Assembly: GCF_003443675.1 (NCBI RefSeq)
Contig: NZ_CP031963.1
Coordinates: 4,487,501 to 4,551,500, forward strand
From: Aquimarina sp. BL5
GTDB lineage: Bacteria > Bacteroidota > Bacteroidia > Flavobacteriales > Flavobacteriaceae
Direction: 5' to 3'
DNA: 64,000 nt
Shown here: positions 1-9,447 of the stretch, piece by piece
Position numbering within the stretch: position 1 is the stretch's first letter
Layout of the letters: each line of letters starts with the position of its first letter
The notes under the pieces: generated by a model
Seen by the model: only the letters and a program-made list of their open reading frames with translations
Databases searched by the model: none
Told to the model about the DNA's origin: nothing
Program-made: the position numbers and the translations under genes

Positions 1-1
1 T

Positions 2-1144
2 AGAGATTTTCATATGAACCCAGAAGTCTCAGAACAGGAAAAAAGAACAGCTCATAAAATCAAAGAATATTTACTCTCTATCGGATTAGAGGTTAAAACA
101 AATATTGGAGGGAATGGTGTTGTTGGTATTTTAAAAGGAGCAAAAGAAGGAAAGAAAATTGCATGGAGAGCAGATATTGATGCGATGCAATCTGATATAC
201 CAGATATGGTAGATTTTAAATCAAAAAAAGAGGGTGTTCGCCATATTTGTGGACATGATGTGCATGCCACTATCGCATTAGGGATTGCTAATGTACTAGC
301 GAGTCAAAAAGATCAATTAGAAGGAACGGTTTATTTTATTTTTCAACCTTCTGAAGAGAATTATAAAGGAGCAAAGGCAATGATAGAAGATGGCTTATTT
401 GATATCATTAATCCAGATGAAATATATGGAACACATATCGCTCCACTTCCTGCAACAATGATTTCAACCAAACCAGAATGGCTATTTGCTGATTATAAAA
501 TGATAGAAGTGGTTTATAAAAACTCAGCTGATAATGACGCTGTGCTTGAGTACACCAAAACATTGCTTAAAAGCTTTCAAAATGTAGCGGCTGATAGTGA
601 GTTTTTTGATCCGCAAAGTTTATTAAGTCCTGCTATTGGTTTAGCAAACCCGAATACTATTTTTAAAGATTATATAACGGTATATGATAATTTTGATATT
701 AAAAAGACGGATGATCTAATATCAATTAAAACGTACGTTGGCTCTAGTATCTTTAATGAATTAGCTAAAATTTTGCCTCAAGTAAAACAGAAGATTAAGT
801 CATCAAAATATTCAGAGAAGTTGGTAAATGTATCGTATTCTGGGGATCGAGCGAATCTTATGAATAATAAAAAGTTAACGAATGAAACTATGAATTCCAT
901 TTCTGCAGTTTATGGACAGCAAAATGTAATCAGGCTATATGGAGAAATGCCAGACGGTCGTGGTGATGATTTTGCTTATTTTCTAGAAAGAGTGCCTGGT
1001 GTATATTTTTTCTTAGGAGGTTCTAATTTTGAAAAAGGAATTATCTCGATGCCGCATGCTCCAAATTTTGCAATTGATGAGAATTGTATTAAGACAGGAG
1101 TAAATTATTTCGCGTCCATGATTGCCGAAAGATTGGATCAATAA
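2..1144 (+). CDS. M20-family metal-dependent amidohydrolase, 5' end outside the window
   Basis: Peptidase M20/amidohydrolase (hippurate or N-acyl-amino-acid hydrolase type), expected to hydrolyse an amide or peptide bond with two zinc ions. The reading frame is open to the window edge: the codons before the first ATG at 14 read RDFH, and RDFHMNPEVSEQE matches the usual family start (H-x-NPE-S-x-E), so the true start lies upstream and the ATG at 14 is internal. Visible metal-site motifs are CGHDVHAT, QPSEE and GTHIAP; a late MPHAP-x-F-x-IDE segment matches the C-terminal ligand region. There may be a signal peptide upstream, which cannot be judged here. The middle (about residues 150-260) is the lid/dimerisation domain and is weakly conserved. 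Substrate unknown. Confidence 0.88.
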   Translation, partial: RDFHMNPEVSEQEKRTAHKIKEYLLSIGLEVKTNIGGNGVVGILKGAKEGKKIAWRADIDAMQSDIPDMVDFKSKKEGVRHICGHDVHATIALGIANVLASQKDQLEGTVYFIFQPSEENYKGAKAMIEDGLFDIINPDEIYGTHIAPLPATMISTKPEWLFADYKMIEVVYKNSADNDAVLEYTKTLLKSFQNVAADSEFFDPQSLLSPAIGLANPNTIFKDYITVYDNFDIKKTDDLISIKTYVGSSIFNELAKILPQVKQKIKSSKYSEKLVNVSYSGDRANLMNNKKLTNETMNSISAVYGQQNVIRLYGEMPDGRGDDFAYFLERVPGVYFFLGGSNFEKGIISMPHAPNFAIDENCIKTGVNYFASMIAERLDQ

Positions 1145-1242
1145 GTACTCATAAGTCTTGAAAAGATGAAGGTTCCACGGCTTTGTTATTATTATAAATA
1201 TTAAATAAATATAGTATCTTCATAACAAATTCCTAGTTTGTC

Positions 1243-2088
1243 ATGAAGATATTATGTATAGTAATTATTCTAGCTTTTTGTTTTGCTTGTTCTAGTAATG
1301 ACGATACTTTGATAGAAACTGCTCCGTCCTTTTTGTTTGAGGACGGGTTCGAAACTCAGAGCAGTAGTGTTGACGAGCTTTTTCTTTCAGATAATAGTAG
1401 ATGGTCTAATATACAGCAATCAAACCCTTCAGATCAAATAAATGAGATTACAATCTCTAATACTACGCTCTCAGAAGGAAACAATGCATTGAGGATATTT
1501 GCATTTAAATCAGATAATCTACTATCAAAAATGGATATTGAGAAAGGCGAGTTTAAGGCTTTTGTAGGTGATAAAGTTATTATCCAGGCAGATTTTTATC
1601 TAAACACTACTGCTAACATTGAAAATCTTTTTTTGATTGATCTAGAATGTTGCTCTTGCTGGGACCCTTTAGTAGATGCCGATCCATCATCAGATGGAGA
1701 TAACCAATGTCCAGGACTTCGGTTAAAGATGTCAGGTGGAAACGATTTCTTGTCTATAGAAAGAGGGAAAATTTCTGCAAGTACTCTTGCTCAAACAACA
1801 TTTCAATTTCCAAGAAACGAATGGGTTTCTATTCGTTGGGAATTAACTTTATCTGATAATGAGGATGGAGTGAATAAGCTAGTTATAAATAATAATGACG
1901 TTATCACAAGTAATGGCATGAACATGCCCAATGCAGCAATTTTTAGAGAAGTCTTTGCCGAAAATGGAATCGATTTTAATTTACAGGAACCCACTTTTTA
2001 CGAAAGAGTACAAATAGGAGCTACGGCTAATCCAACAACTGAAGATATAGAACTTTTTGTAGATAATTTTTCTATTCAAATTAATTAG
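1243..2088 (+). CDS. Lipoprotein with a predicted polysaccharide-lyase/lectin-like jelly-roll domain
   Basis: 281 residues. The N-terminus is a lipoprotein signal (lipobox FACSS, Cys near residue 16), so the mature protein is membrane anchored. The body begins with FEDGFE and ends with a LFVDNFSI strand, a layout typical of concanavalin-like jelly-roll domains found in polysaccharide lyases and carbohydrate-binding proteins; the assignment rests on pattern only. A cluster ECCSCWD plus a later C suggests disulfides or a surface loop. No catalytic residues can be pointed to, so lectin, lyase or a purely structural role are all possible. It stands alone between an amidohydrolase and an acetyltransferase, with about 100 bases upstream and 20 downstream. 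Confidence 0.6.
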   Translation: MKILCIVIILAFCFACSSNDDTLIETAPSFLFEDGFETQSSSVDELFLSDNSRWSNIQQSNPSDQINEITISNTTLSEGNNALRIFAFKSDNLLSKMDIEKGEFKAFVGDKVIIQADFYLNTTANIENLFLIDLECCSCWDPLVDADPSSDGDNQCPGLRLKMSGGNDFLSIERGKISASTLAQTTFQFPRNEWVSIRWELTLSDNEDGVNKLVINNNDVITSNGMNMPNAAIFREVFAENGIDFNLQEPTFYERVQIGATANPTTEDIELFVDNFSIQIN

Positions 2089-2107
2089 GAATTGTATTGT
2101 TTTTAAG

Positions 2108-2566
2108 ATGTTTAGTATGATACGACCATACAACGTACACGATAAAAAAGAATTATTTGATATTTTTAAACTAAATACTCCTAAATATTTTGATCCAAAA
2201 GAGGTGAACGATTTTGAAGAATATTTAGAACAGCATAGTGTTACTTATTTGATAATTGAATATGAAAACAAAATCGTTGGAGGAGCAGGATGTAATTTTC
2301 GAGAAAAAGATAATACAGGCCGAATAACATGGATATTTTTTCATCCTAATTATACTGGATTGGGACTAGGGAAAAAGATGGTAGAACATTGCTTGTCAAT
2401 TTTGAAATTGAATTTAACATTAGAAAAAGTAGTTGTAACTACGTCGCAACTTGCATATAAGTTTTTTGAGAAATTTGGATTTAGTTTAAAAGAAACAGAA
2501 CAGAATTATTGGGGGCCTGGTTTAGATCTGTATCTAATGGAATTACCGATAGATAAAAATTCTTAA
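2108..2566 (+). CDS. GNAT-family N-acetyltransferase
   Basis: 152 residues, one GNAT domain, expected to move an acetyl group from acetyl-CoA to an amine. The acetyl-CoA loop is visible as G-L-G-L-G-K-K-M around residue 83, after a WIFFHPNYTG strand that is the usual position of motif A, and the FFEKFGF segment near the end is the common motif B. Substrate unknown. An internal ATG three codons later (MIRPYN) is an equally good start, since most family members begin this way. It follows the lipoprotein gene by 19 bases and may be co-transcribed. Confidence 0.85.
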   Translation: MFSMIRPYNVHDKKELFDIFKLNTPKYFDPKEVNDFEEYLEQHSVTYLIIEYENKIVGGAGCNFREKDNTGRITWIFFHPNYTGLGLGKKMVEHCLSILKLNLTLEKVVVTTSQLAYKFFEKFGFSLKETEQNYWGPGLDLYLMELPIDKNS

Positions 2567-2683
2567 GTGACTAAAACTGTCGAAATTTATAATGGATTCT
2601 TTTCGTGAATGCAGGTTGGATACAGTATATTTATCATAGGATTCTAAAATAGATATCCAAGGAACATTTTTCTCATTCACACA

Positions 2684-4969
2684 ATGATAGATAAACTCTT
2701 AGAATCTGAATTTTCTTTTGGTCAGCCCGAAGTTAAAAGATTAAACGGCTATGATAATGTGAATTATATTGTCAAAACTAAATCTACGCAATATGTTTTT
2801 AAAACGTATTCTTATAATAAAGAATTACTGGCTATTCTTGAAGCAGAAAACGAGACATTGCTGAACCTTCAGAAAAAAGAAACGGATATATTTCCTAAGC
2901 CAATTCCTTTTACAGATGGTACTTTTATAAAAGTATTACATATCGATGGATCTAAAACTATCTGTAGAATGCTTTCGTTTTTGGAGGGTAAATTTTTAGG
3001 TGATATAGAATCTACAGAAGAACTATTTTCGTCATTGGGAACCTTTCTTGCTGAAATGGATATTAAATTCCAAAAATTTGATAGTTATGTGCTTAAAGCA
3101 AGACAATGGGAATGGGATATTCAATATGTACATTTAAATAAAAAATTCCTTAACGATATTCCAGATACTCATAATAGAAATGTTGTAAACTATTTTTTTC
3201 AGCAGTTTGAAGAAAATGTAGTTCCAGTATTGCCGGAATTAAGAAAACAGGTGATTCATAATGATGCCAATGAATGGAATGTTTTGGTTCACAACGAGAG
3301 AGTTTCAGGAATTATCGATTTTGGAGATTTAGCACATTCGCATTTAATCAATGAATTAGCGATTGCCATTACCTATGCGTGTTATGATAAAGAAAAGCCT
3401 TTAGATTGGGTACCAATTATTCTAAAAGCGTATCACAGCGTTCTTCCTTTGGAAGAAAAAGAAATTAAAATCTTGTATTACCTGATCGCCGCAAGACTTT
3501 GCACGAGTGTATGTAATTCTGCGCATTCCAGAAAAATAAATTCTGATAATGTATATGCTACTGTTAGTGAAAAATCTGCCTGGCAGATGTTGCACAAATG
3601 GTTAAGAATCAGTCCAATCGGAGCAGAGAACGTATTTAGGAAAGCAATAGGATTGTCGGTTCATAAAATACCATCTACTGAAGAAGAGATAAAAAGAAGA
3701 CATCAGTATATAAGCCCTATTCTATCCCTAAGCTATAAAGAACCTATTTTTATGAATCGTTCGGCTTTTCAATATATGTATGATGTTAATGGAAATACCT
3801 TTTTAGACGCTTATAATAATATTCCACACATCGGACATTCACATCCCAAAGTAGTGGAAGCTGGTCAAAGGCAAATGGCTCAATTGAATACGAATACCAG
3901 ATATCTTTATGATCTATTACCTACCTATGCCGAAAAGTTGTTGTCAAAATTCCCAAATACGCTCAACAAAGTGTTTTTTGTAAACTCAGGAAGTGCAGCT
4001 AGTGATCTTGCGATGCGAATGGCGTATGCACATACCAGACATAAAAAAATAATGATCATGGAACATGGATATCATGGTAATACCCAGATTTCTATTGATA
4101 TCAGTGATTATAAATTCAATAACCCAAAGGGACAAGGACAAAAAGAATATATTCTAAAAACTCAAATTCCGGATACCTACAGAGGTAAACATACTGGACA
4201 AAATGCAGGTAAATTATATGCTGAAGAAGCAGTGAAACAAATAGAAGATACTGATCATCCTATTGCAGCTTTTATTACAGAACCTGTCGTAGGATGTGGT
4301 GGACAAGTACCTCTTGCAGAAGAATATCTAAAAGAAATATATCCGGTGATTAGAAAACAAGGTGGGATTTGCATTAGTGATGAGGTTCAAACAGGCTTTG
4401 GTCGTTTGGGAGATCACTTTTGGGGATTTGAAGCGCAAGATGTTGTTCCGGATATGGTTATTGTCGGGAAACCAATTGCAAATGGGCATCCAATGGGAGC
4501 AGTTATTACTACCGATGAAATAGCCGAATCTTTCAGCAAAGGAGTGGAGTTTTTTAGTTCTTTTGGAGGAAACCCTGTTTCCTGTGCCATTGGATTATCG
4601 GTTTTGGAAGTAATCGAAGAAGAAAAATTACAAGAAAATGCTAAAGAGGTTGGTGATTATTATAAATCCATCTTATCCGAGCTTCAGAAAAAGTATGATT
4701 GTATCGGTGATGTACGAGGATCAGGGTTGTTTTTAGGAATCGAAATCATAAAAGGAAAGAATCGCGAGACCAATAGCATATTAGCACACCATATTAAAAA
4801 TGAATTACGAGATAAATTCATACTCATCAGTACGGATGGACCTGATGATAATGTGCTGAAAACGAAGCCACCTTTATGTTTTACAAAAGAAAACGCCAAA
4901 GAAGTTGTGGATACTATAGATGCGGTATTAGAAAGGTATTATCAAACACAAAAAATGATTTTAAAATAG
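2684..4969 (+). CDS. Fused APH-like kinase and class III PLP enzyme (putative amino-alcohol or hydroxy-amino-acid kinase plus phospho-lyase)
   Basis: 761 residues in two domains. Residues about 1-310 are an aminoglycoside phosphotransferase/choline kinase fold: catalytic loop H192-N-D194-x4-N199 and metal motif IDFGD at 211-215. Residues about 340-761 are a class III aminotransferase fold: [11 protein letters not shown] with Asp566 for the PLP pyridine nitrogen and VGKP with Lys596 as Schiff-base lysine. Established knowledge: animal hydroxylysine kinase (AGPHD1/HYKK) and the AGXT2L1/AGXT2L2 phospho-lyases act in sequence on 5-hydroxylysine or phosphoethanolamine, and related kinase and PLP domains are fused in some bacteria. 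Inference: one protein phosphorylates a hydroxyl and then eliminates phosphate and ammonia. The substrate cannot be read from the sequence. modA follows after 6 bases. Confidence 0.82.
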   Translation: MIDKLLESEFSFGQPEVKRLNGYDNVNYIVKTKSTQYVFKTYSYNKELLAILEAENETLLNLQKKETDIFPKPIPFTDGTFIKVLHIDGSKTICRMLSFLEGKFLGDIESTEELFSSLGTFLAEMDIKFQKFDSYVLKARQWEWDIQYVHLNKKFLNDIPDTHNRNVVNYFFQQFEENVVPVLPELRKQVIHNDANEWNVLVHNERVSGIIDFGDLAHSHLINELAIAITYACYDKEKPLDWVPIILKAYHSVLPLEEKEIKILYYLIAARLCTSVCNSAHSRKINSDNVYATVSEKSAWQMLHKWLRISPIGAENVFRKAIGLSVHKIPSTEEEIKRRHQYISPILSLSYKEPIFMNRSAFQYMYDVNGNTFLDAYNNIPHIGHSHPKVVEAGQRQMAQLNTNTRYLYDLLPTYAEKLLSKFPNTLNKVFFVNSGSAASDLAMRMAYAHTRHKKIMIMEHGYHGNTQISIDISDYKFNNPKGQGQKEYILKTQIPDTYRGKHTGQNAGKLYAEEAVKQIEDTDHPIAAFITEPVVGCGGQVPLAEEYLKEIYPVIRKQGGICISDEVQTGFGRLGDHFWGFEAQDVVPDMVIVGKPIANGHPMGAVITTDEIAESFSKGVEFFSSFGGNPVSCAIGLSVLEVIEEEKLQENAKEVGDYYKSILSELQKKYDCIGDVRGSGLFLGIEIIKGKNRETNSILAHHIKNELRDKFILISTDGPDDNVLKTKPPLCFTKENAKEVVDTIDAVLERYYQTQKMILK

Positions 4970-4975
4970 AAGAAA

Positions 4976-5743
4976 ATGCCTAAGCCAAAAGTAGTCACTA
5001 CCATAAGTATCATAATTCTTCTATTGCTTTTAGGATGTAAACCGTCTGAAAAGGGTGTGATCACGATTGCTGCAGCTGCTAATATGCAGTTTGCGATAGG
5101 AGAAATTTCTAAAATATTTACAAAACAAACCGGAATACAATGTGAACTTGTTATCAGTTCCTCTGGTAAATTGACTGCACAGATAAAAGAAGGTGCTCCA
5201 TATGATGTTTTTGTTTCGGCTAATATGAAGTATCCAGAAGAAATTCATGCAAACGATTTAGCTGTTCGTCCTCCTAAAATCTATGGGTATGGTCAATTGG
5301 TTTTGTGGTCTATGTATGATAATATTCAACCTTCTATAGAAATGTTAAAAGATCAAAATATCAAACACATTGCCTTGGCAAACCCTAAAACTGCACCCTA
5401 CGGTCAGGCAGCAATTGAAGTGTTAGAAAATAATGGTATGTATAATCAGGTTAAAGGTAAATTGGTATACGGAGAAAGTATTGCACAAACCAATCAATTT
5501 ATTACCTCAAAGTCTTCAGAGATTGGTTTTACTGCAAAATCTGTCGTATTATCTCCTAAAATGAAAGGCAATGGACACTGGATAGCATTGGATGAAAGAA
5601 TGTATTCGCTTATTGAACAAGGAGTTGTTATGATTAAAAGAGAAAACCGGAATTTTAAGAATGCTCAACAGTTTTATGATTTTCTTTTTTCGAAAGAAGC
5701 CAAAGAAATACTGGAAGATTTCGGATATTTAGTAACTAAATAA
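4976..5743 (+). CDS. modA: Molybdate-binding lipoprotein of an ABC importer (ModA)
   Basis: 255 residues, substrate-binding protein that captures molybdate (or tungstate) outside the inner membrane and hands it to ModB. The signal sequence ends in a lipobox LLLGC, as expected for a tethered binding protein. The ITIAAAANMQFA start of the mature part, the SSSGKLTAQIKEGAPYDVF segment with the oxyanion-binding serines, and LANPKTAPYGQAA are characteristic of ModA. The family is normally about 250 residues, so this is full length. It lies 6 bases after the kinase-PLP fusion and overlaps the next start by one base (TAATG). Selectivity between molybdate and tungstate is not visible. Confidence 0.93.
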   Translation: MPKPKVVTTISIIILLLLLGCKPSEKGVITIAAAANMQFAIGEISKIFTKQTGIQCELVISSSGKLTAQIKEGAPYDVFVSANMKYPEEIHANDLAVRPPKIYGYGQLVLWSMYDNIQPSIEMLKDQNIKHIALANPKTAPYGQAAIEVLENNGMYNQVKGKLVYGESIAQTNQFITSKSSEIGFTAKSVVLSPKMKGNGHWIALDERMYSLIEQGVVMIKRENRNFKNAQQFYDFLFSKEAKEILEDFGYLVTK

Positions 5744-6144
5744 TGAATGTTTTCTCAGGACATATATCGGATATAAAAGTAAGCGAAAGTTTATCAATGG
5801 TCTCGGTTAGATTAAGCGAGCATGTGGAACTTAAAGCTATAATAGTAGAGACTCCAGAAACAGCTTCTTATTTGAAGATAGAAAATGCTGTAGAAGTATT
5901 ATTTAAAGAAACGGAGGTGATCATCAGTAAGGAAGATACCCTTTCGATAAGTATTCAAAATAAAGTCAAAGCTACTATTAAGGATGTTACAAAAGGAATG
6001 CTGTTAAGTAAGTTAATCCTGAAATCGGATATAGGAGACATGATTGCTATTCTTGCTACTGAAGCACTAGATGAAATGATGTTAACAGAAAACCAAGAAG
6101 TAATCGCTATGATAAAAGTGAATGAAATTATGATTTCTAAATGA
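5743..6144 (+). CDS. Free-standing molybdenum-pterin/molybdate-binding TOBE (Mop-like) protein
   Basis: 133 residues with two successive TOBE/Mop-type half-domains (about residues 1-65 and 70-133). The second begins NKVKATIKDVTKGMLLSKLILK, matching the Mop pattern N-x-hydrophobic-x-G-x-V, and continues through DMIAILATEALDEM. Such di-Mop proteins bind oxyanions in the cytoplasm as storage or sensing units. The gene sits between modA and modB with start-stop overlaps on both sides (TAATG and ATGA), so it is almost certainly translated with them. The first half-domain is poorly conserved. It has no DNA-binding domain, so it is not a ModE-type repressor. Confidence 0.78.
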   Translation: MNVFSGHISDIKVSESLSMVSVRLSEHVELKAIIVETPETASYLKIENAVEVLFKETEVIISKEDTLSISIQNKVKATIKDVTKGMLLSKLILKSDIGDMIAILATEALDEMMLTENQEVIAMIKVNEIMISK

Positions 6145-6815
6145 TGGATTGGAGCCCAATCATATTAACGGCTAAACTTGCTTTGGTGACTACAATAATT
6201 CTATTGATTGTTTCAATCCCTTTAGCATATTGGTTAGCGCATTCTAAATCACGAATCAAACCGGTTGTAGAAACATTAGTGAGTATGCCTTTGGTATTAC
6301 CTCCAACGGTTCTAGGGTTTTATTTGTTAATGACTTTTAGTCCAGGAAATACTTTTGGTAGTTGGTTGCAAGATTGGTTTGGAATTCGTTTAATTTTTTC
6401 GTTCTCCGGATTAGTGATAGGATCCGTTATTTATAGCTTGCCTTTTATGGTTAATCCCATTCAGTCGGGTTTGGCTAGTTTACCTGCTTCGCTAACAGAG
6501 GCTTCCTATGTTTTAGGAAAGTCCAAAATTAAAACCCTATTTAGCGTGTTGTTACCAAATATAAAACCTTCATTATTAACAGGAATTGTATTGGCTTTTG
6601 CCCATACCGTTGGAGAATTCGGTGTTGTTTTAATGATCGGAGGGAACATTCCAGAAAAGACCAAAGTGGTTTCTATTGCGATTTATGATGAGGTGGAAGC
6701 ATTGAACTATAGTAATGCACATACGTATTCCCTGATTTTAGTCATCATAACTTTTATAGTATTGTTATCAGTGTATTTGATTAATGGTGGATATCTTAAA
6801 AGGTTTTGGAGATGA
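6141..6815 (+). CDS. modB: Molybdate ABC transporter permease (ModB)
   Basis: 224 residues, inner-membrane permease with about five transmembrane helices. The phrases VSMPLVLPPTVLGFYLL near residues 47-63 and the cytoplasmic EAA-type loop around ASYVLGKSKIKTLFSVLLP, followed by AHTVGEFGVVLMIGGNIP, are ModB signatures. The ATG at 6141 overlaps the stop of the TOBE gene and a second ATG directly follows; either may be used. The last codons overlap the modC start by ATGA, pointing to translational coupling. Length is normal for the family. Confidence 0.95.
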   Translation: MMDWSPIILTAKLALVTTIILLIVSIPLAYWLAHSKSRIKPVVETLVSMPLVLPPTVLGFYLLMTFSPGNTFGSWLQDWFGIRLIFSFSGLVIGSVIYSLPFMVNPIQSGLASLPASLTEASYVLGKSKIKTLFSVLLPNIKPSLLTGIVLAFAHTVGEFGVVLMIGGNIPEKTKVVSIAIYDEVEALNYSNAHTYSLILVIITFIVLLSVYLINGGYLKRFWR

Positions 6816-7690
6816 TACAAGCTCATATTTATAAAACACTTAGTACCGCTAACGGAAAGATGCTTCTTGATATTCGGCTGAATATTAAGAAGGGACAATT
6901 TGTTACTTTATATGGCCCTTCTGGTACTGGAAAAACATCTACTCTTAGAACATTAGCTGGATTATTATCAGTAGATAAAGGACAAATTGTGGTTGATGAT
7001 AAAATTTGGTTTGATAGCGAAAAAAAGATAAATGTTAGTCCACAACAACGTAGGGTAGGATACGTTTTTCAGGATTATGCGTTATTTCCTAATATGACAG
7101 TGCGAAAAAACTTAGAGTTCGCTCTAGAAAAAGATCAGGATAGAAGTATCATCCAAGAGTTGATTACCATTGTAGAGTTAGAGGAATTACAGCATAGAAA
7201 ACCTGAAACATTATCTGGAGGTCAGCAACAAAGGGTCGCATTGGTGCGTGCTTTGGTTCGTAAGCCTGAGATCTTACTATTAGATGAACCGCTTTCTGCG
7301 CTGGATATTAAAATGCGAACGAAGTTACAGGATTACATTCTAAAAGTACATAGAAAGTATGAACTCACAACAATTTTAGTTAGTCACGATGTAGGAGAGA
7401 TTATGAAAATGTCTGATGAAATATACTGTCTTGAGAATGGCAAAATCAGTAAACAAGGAAACCCATTATCCATTTTTACTAATGATCAACTTAGTGGTAA
7501 GTTTCAGTTTACAGGAGAGGTAATTGCTATAGCAAAAGAAGAGGTAGTCTATATTGTTACTGTGCTTATAGGTACTAATGTGGTAAAAGTAATTGCTCAA
7601 GAATCAGAAATTACTGATTTAAGAATTGGAGATAAGGTTATTGTTGCTTCCAAAGCTTTTAATCCTGTTCTTCTAAAAATTGAGAAATAG
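6812..7690 (+). CDS. modC: Molybdate ABC transporter ATPase (ModC)
   Basis: 292 residues, ATPase subunit energising ModB. Walker A is GPSGTGKTS, the ABC signature is LSGGQQQ, Walker B is ILLLDEPLSALD and the switch histidine is in SHDVGEIM. The C-terminal region from about residue 225 (FTGEVIAI and onwards) is a TOBE domain, typical of ModC, where it can sense molybdate. I place the start at the ATG at 6812, inside the modB stop (ATGA), rather than at the TTG at 6806. The family is usually 350-360 residues with a full di-Mop end; here the tail is shorter, one TOBE unit, and the separate TOBE protein encoded two genes upstream may compensate. Confidence 0.93.
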   Translation: MIQAHIYKTLSTANGKMLLDIRLNIKKGQFVTLYGPSGTGKTSTLRTLAGLLSVDKGQIVVDDKIWFDSEKKINVSPQQRRVGYVFQDYALFPNMTVRKNLEFALEKDQDRSIIQELITIVELEELQHRKPETLSGGQQQRVALVRALVRKPEILLLDEPLSALDIKMRTKLQDYILKVHRKYELTTILVSHDVGEIMKMSDEIYCLENGKISKQGNPLSIFTNDQLSGKFQFTGEVIAIAKEEVVYIVTVLIGTNVVKVIAQESEITDLRIGDKVIVASKAFNPVLLKIEK

Positions 7691-7691
7691 T

Positions 7692-8225
7692 ATGAGCTTC
7701 CAAAAAGTATGCATCCCTCGCGAATCATTACTTTCACAAAGTAATTATGATTATTCGGATAGTTTTAAAGCCGAGTTTACCGATAAAGAAAATACTATTG
7801 ATATCATCACTATAACTAAAACTTTCTTTTCGGCTTCACCAGGGTGGATTGGAAAATTATTTGTTTTAAGAAATAAGATTGTTTCTGTTTTTGGCTTAAA
7901 AACAGGGAGTAAGACCAAGAGTAAAAGAGAATTGTTAAATAATTTTAAAGGACAGATAGGGGAAAGAGTTGGAATTTTTAAGGTATTTGATAGATCAGAT
8001 AGTGAAATTATTTTAGGCGAAGATGACAGTCATCTTAATTTTAGAGTTTCCCTGTTATTAGGCCCGAAAATCGATGATAAGAAAGATTTTACTATTTCTA
8101 CGACAGTAAATTTTAATAATTGGTTCGGAAAATTATATTTTCTTCCAGTAAAACCATTTCATAGACTGATAGTTCCCGCTATGTTAAAAAGTGTGATTAA
8201 AGAAGTAAAAAAGAGAACTCTTTAA
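7692..8225 (+). CDS. DUF2867-family protein
   Basis: 177 residues, cytoplasmic, no signal peptide. The order YDYSDSFKA, FFSASPGWIGKLFVLRNKIV, the FGLKTG segment, ILGEDDSHLNFRVS and the near-terminal GKLYFLPVKPFHRLIV matches the DUF2867 family, which has a START/SRPBCC-like predicted fold and no established function. The ATG at 7692 follows the modC stop by one base; an upstream TTG at 7680 would overlap modC and is less likely. Position suggests co-transcription with the molybdate importer, but functional linkage is not shown. Its stop abuts the stop of the convergent esterase gene with no spacer. Confidence 0.78.
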   Translation: MSFQKVCIPRESLLSQSNYDYSDSFKAEFTDKENTIDIITITKTFFSASPGWIGKLFVLRNKIVSVFGLKTGSKTKSKRELLNNFKGQIGERVGIFKVFDRSDSEIILGEDDSHLNFRVSLLLGPKIDDKKDFTISTTVNFNNWFGKLYFLPVKPFHRLIVPAMLKSVIKEVKKRTL

Positions 8226-9353
8226 TTATCGTACAACAATTTTAAACGAATTTTGGCTACCTAAAGAAGTGATGATTTTGGCTATATATATTCCAGATCC
8301 GTGAGAAGCTATATCGATTACTTCGTTGTTGGTTACCATACGATCATATATTTTCCTTCCGACTGTATCATATATTTCTAATTTTTCTTCTAAAGTTTTT
8401 TGAGTTTTAATTATAATATTACCAGAGGTTGGGTTAGGGTAAATCTTTGTTGATATGGTTACAAATTCTTCTGTACTAAGTGTGTTTAGACTTTGCGCAA
8501 ATAACCAATCCCACACATCTTGATTATTATATGTTTTGGTCCACGCATCGTGACCACCATTTCGATATAAAGTAAATGACATTTTATCAGAAGGACTATT
8601 AATTCCAATCGCAGATGACCAGATTTTGCTTGTAGTATCAAATTGCATAGTATAATCACTATCTGCAACGGTCCCTCCAGTACCATATGGATATACTTCC
8701 ATAACAGAGTTACCTGTATTAGCAATTCGATTCATATTGTTTATAGTTTGACCCCTTCCTACGGTTCCGTCACTAAAATTATGATGCGCCCATATAGGAG
8801 TTTGTTGCAAAAAACCTGATGGATCGTTTACTCCTCCTGCACCACAGATGGGTATTGCAGCAGCAATTTTCGTATAATCCGCTCTTAACGCATTCCAGGT
8901 ACTACCTCCACCAGCGCTTAAACCAGTAACGTATACTCTATTCAGATCTATAGGATAATTTGCTATTATATATTCGTACAGATTAGTGAAATCCGAAGGA
9001 CTAAAAGTACCACTGTTTTTTGGAGATTGAGCAGAAATAACTATTGCAGGAAAATCGGTTCCATTTTCTATCAATTTAGGCGGACCATGCTTTAAAACCT
9101 TGTCTAGATTACTATTGCCGTCTCCTCTTTCTCCTTTTCCATGAAAAAACAATACCAACGCATACGTGTTTCCCGAGCTTTGATCAAAGTCAGTAGGTAA
9201 ATACTCGTAATACCCATTTGGGGCATATGTATTTTCTAAAGTAACGGCAGTATGCTCACCAGCATTGCCGTAAGGAGCTTGTGCCATTATCAATTGACTG
9301 GATACTAATAAGAAGATAAAAATACAGGATTGGGACATGGGGATAGATTTCAT
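8226..9353 (-). CDS. T9SS-secreted alpha/beta-hydrolase (PHB-depolymerase/carboxylesterase-like)
   Basis: 375 residues from the ATG at 9353, chosen because it opens a clean signal peptide ending IMAQA; a GTG at 9422 would add 23 residues in front of it. The catalytic domain shows the oxyanion region LFFHGKGERGDG, nucleophile elbow GLSAGGG and a late GGHDAW histidine. The last ~75 residues, from TKIYPNPTSGNI to the end, form a type A Por secretion sorting domain, so the enzyme should be exported through T9SS and released or attached at the surface. Probable role: ester hydrolysis on polymeric or plant/algal material. Substrate not determined; feruloyl esterase or polyester depolymerase are both possible. 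Confidence 0.85.
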   Translation of the reverse strand: MKSIPMSQSCIFIFLLVSSQLIMAQAPYGNAGEHTAVTLENTYAPNGYYEYLPTDFDQSSGNTYALVLFFHGKGERGDGNSNLDKVLKHGPPKLIENGTDFPAIVISAQSPKNSGTFSPSDFTNLYEYIIANYPIDLNRVYVTGLSAGGGSTWNALRADYTKIAAAIPICGAGGVNDPSGFLQQTPIWAHHNFSDGTVGRGQTINNMNRIANTGNSVMEVYPYGTGGTVADSDYTMQFDTTSKIWSSAIGINSPSDKMSFTLYRNGGHDAWTKTYNNQDVWDWLFAQSLNTLSTEEFVTISTKIYPNPTSGNIIIKTQKTLEEKLEIYDTVGRKIYDRMVTNNEVIDIASHGSGIYIAKIITSLGSQNSFKIVVR

Positions 9354-9447
9354 GAAAATAATCGATTGGTTTATAGTATGAATTATAGCTAAGTTATATA
9401 TAAAAAGCACTTGTTTTCCCACCCCAAAAGGGCAGTATTTCTTTGTG

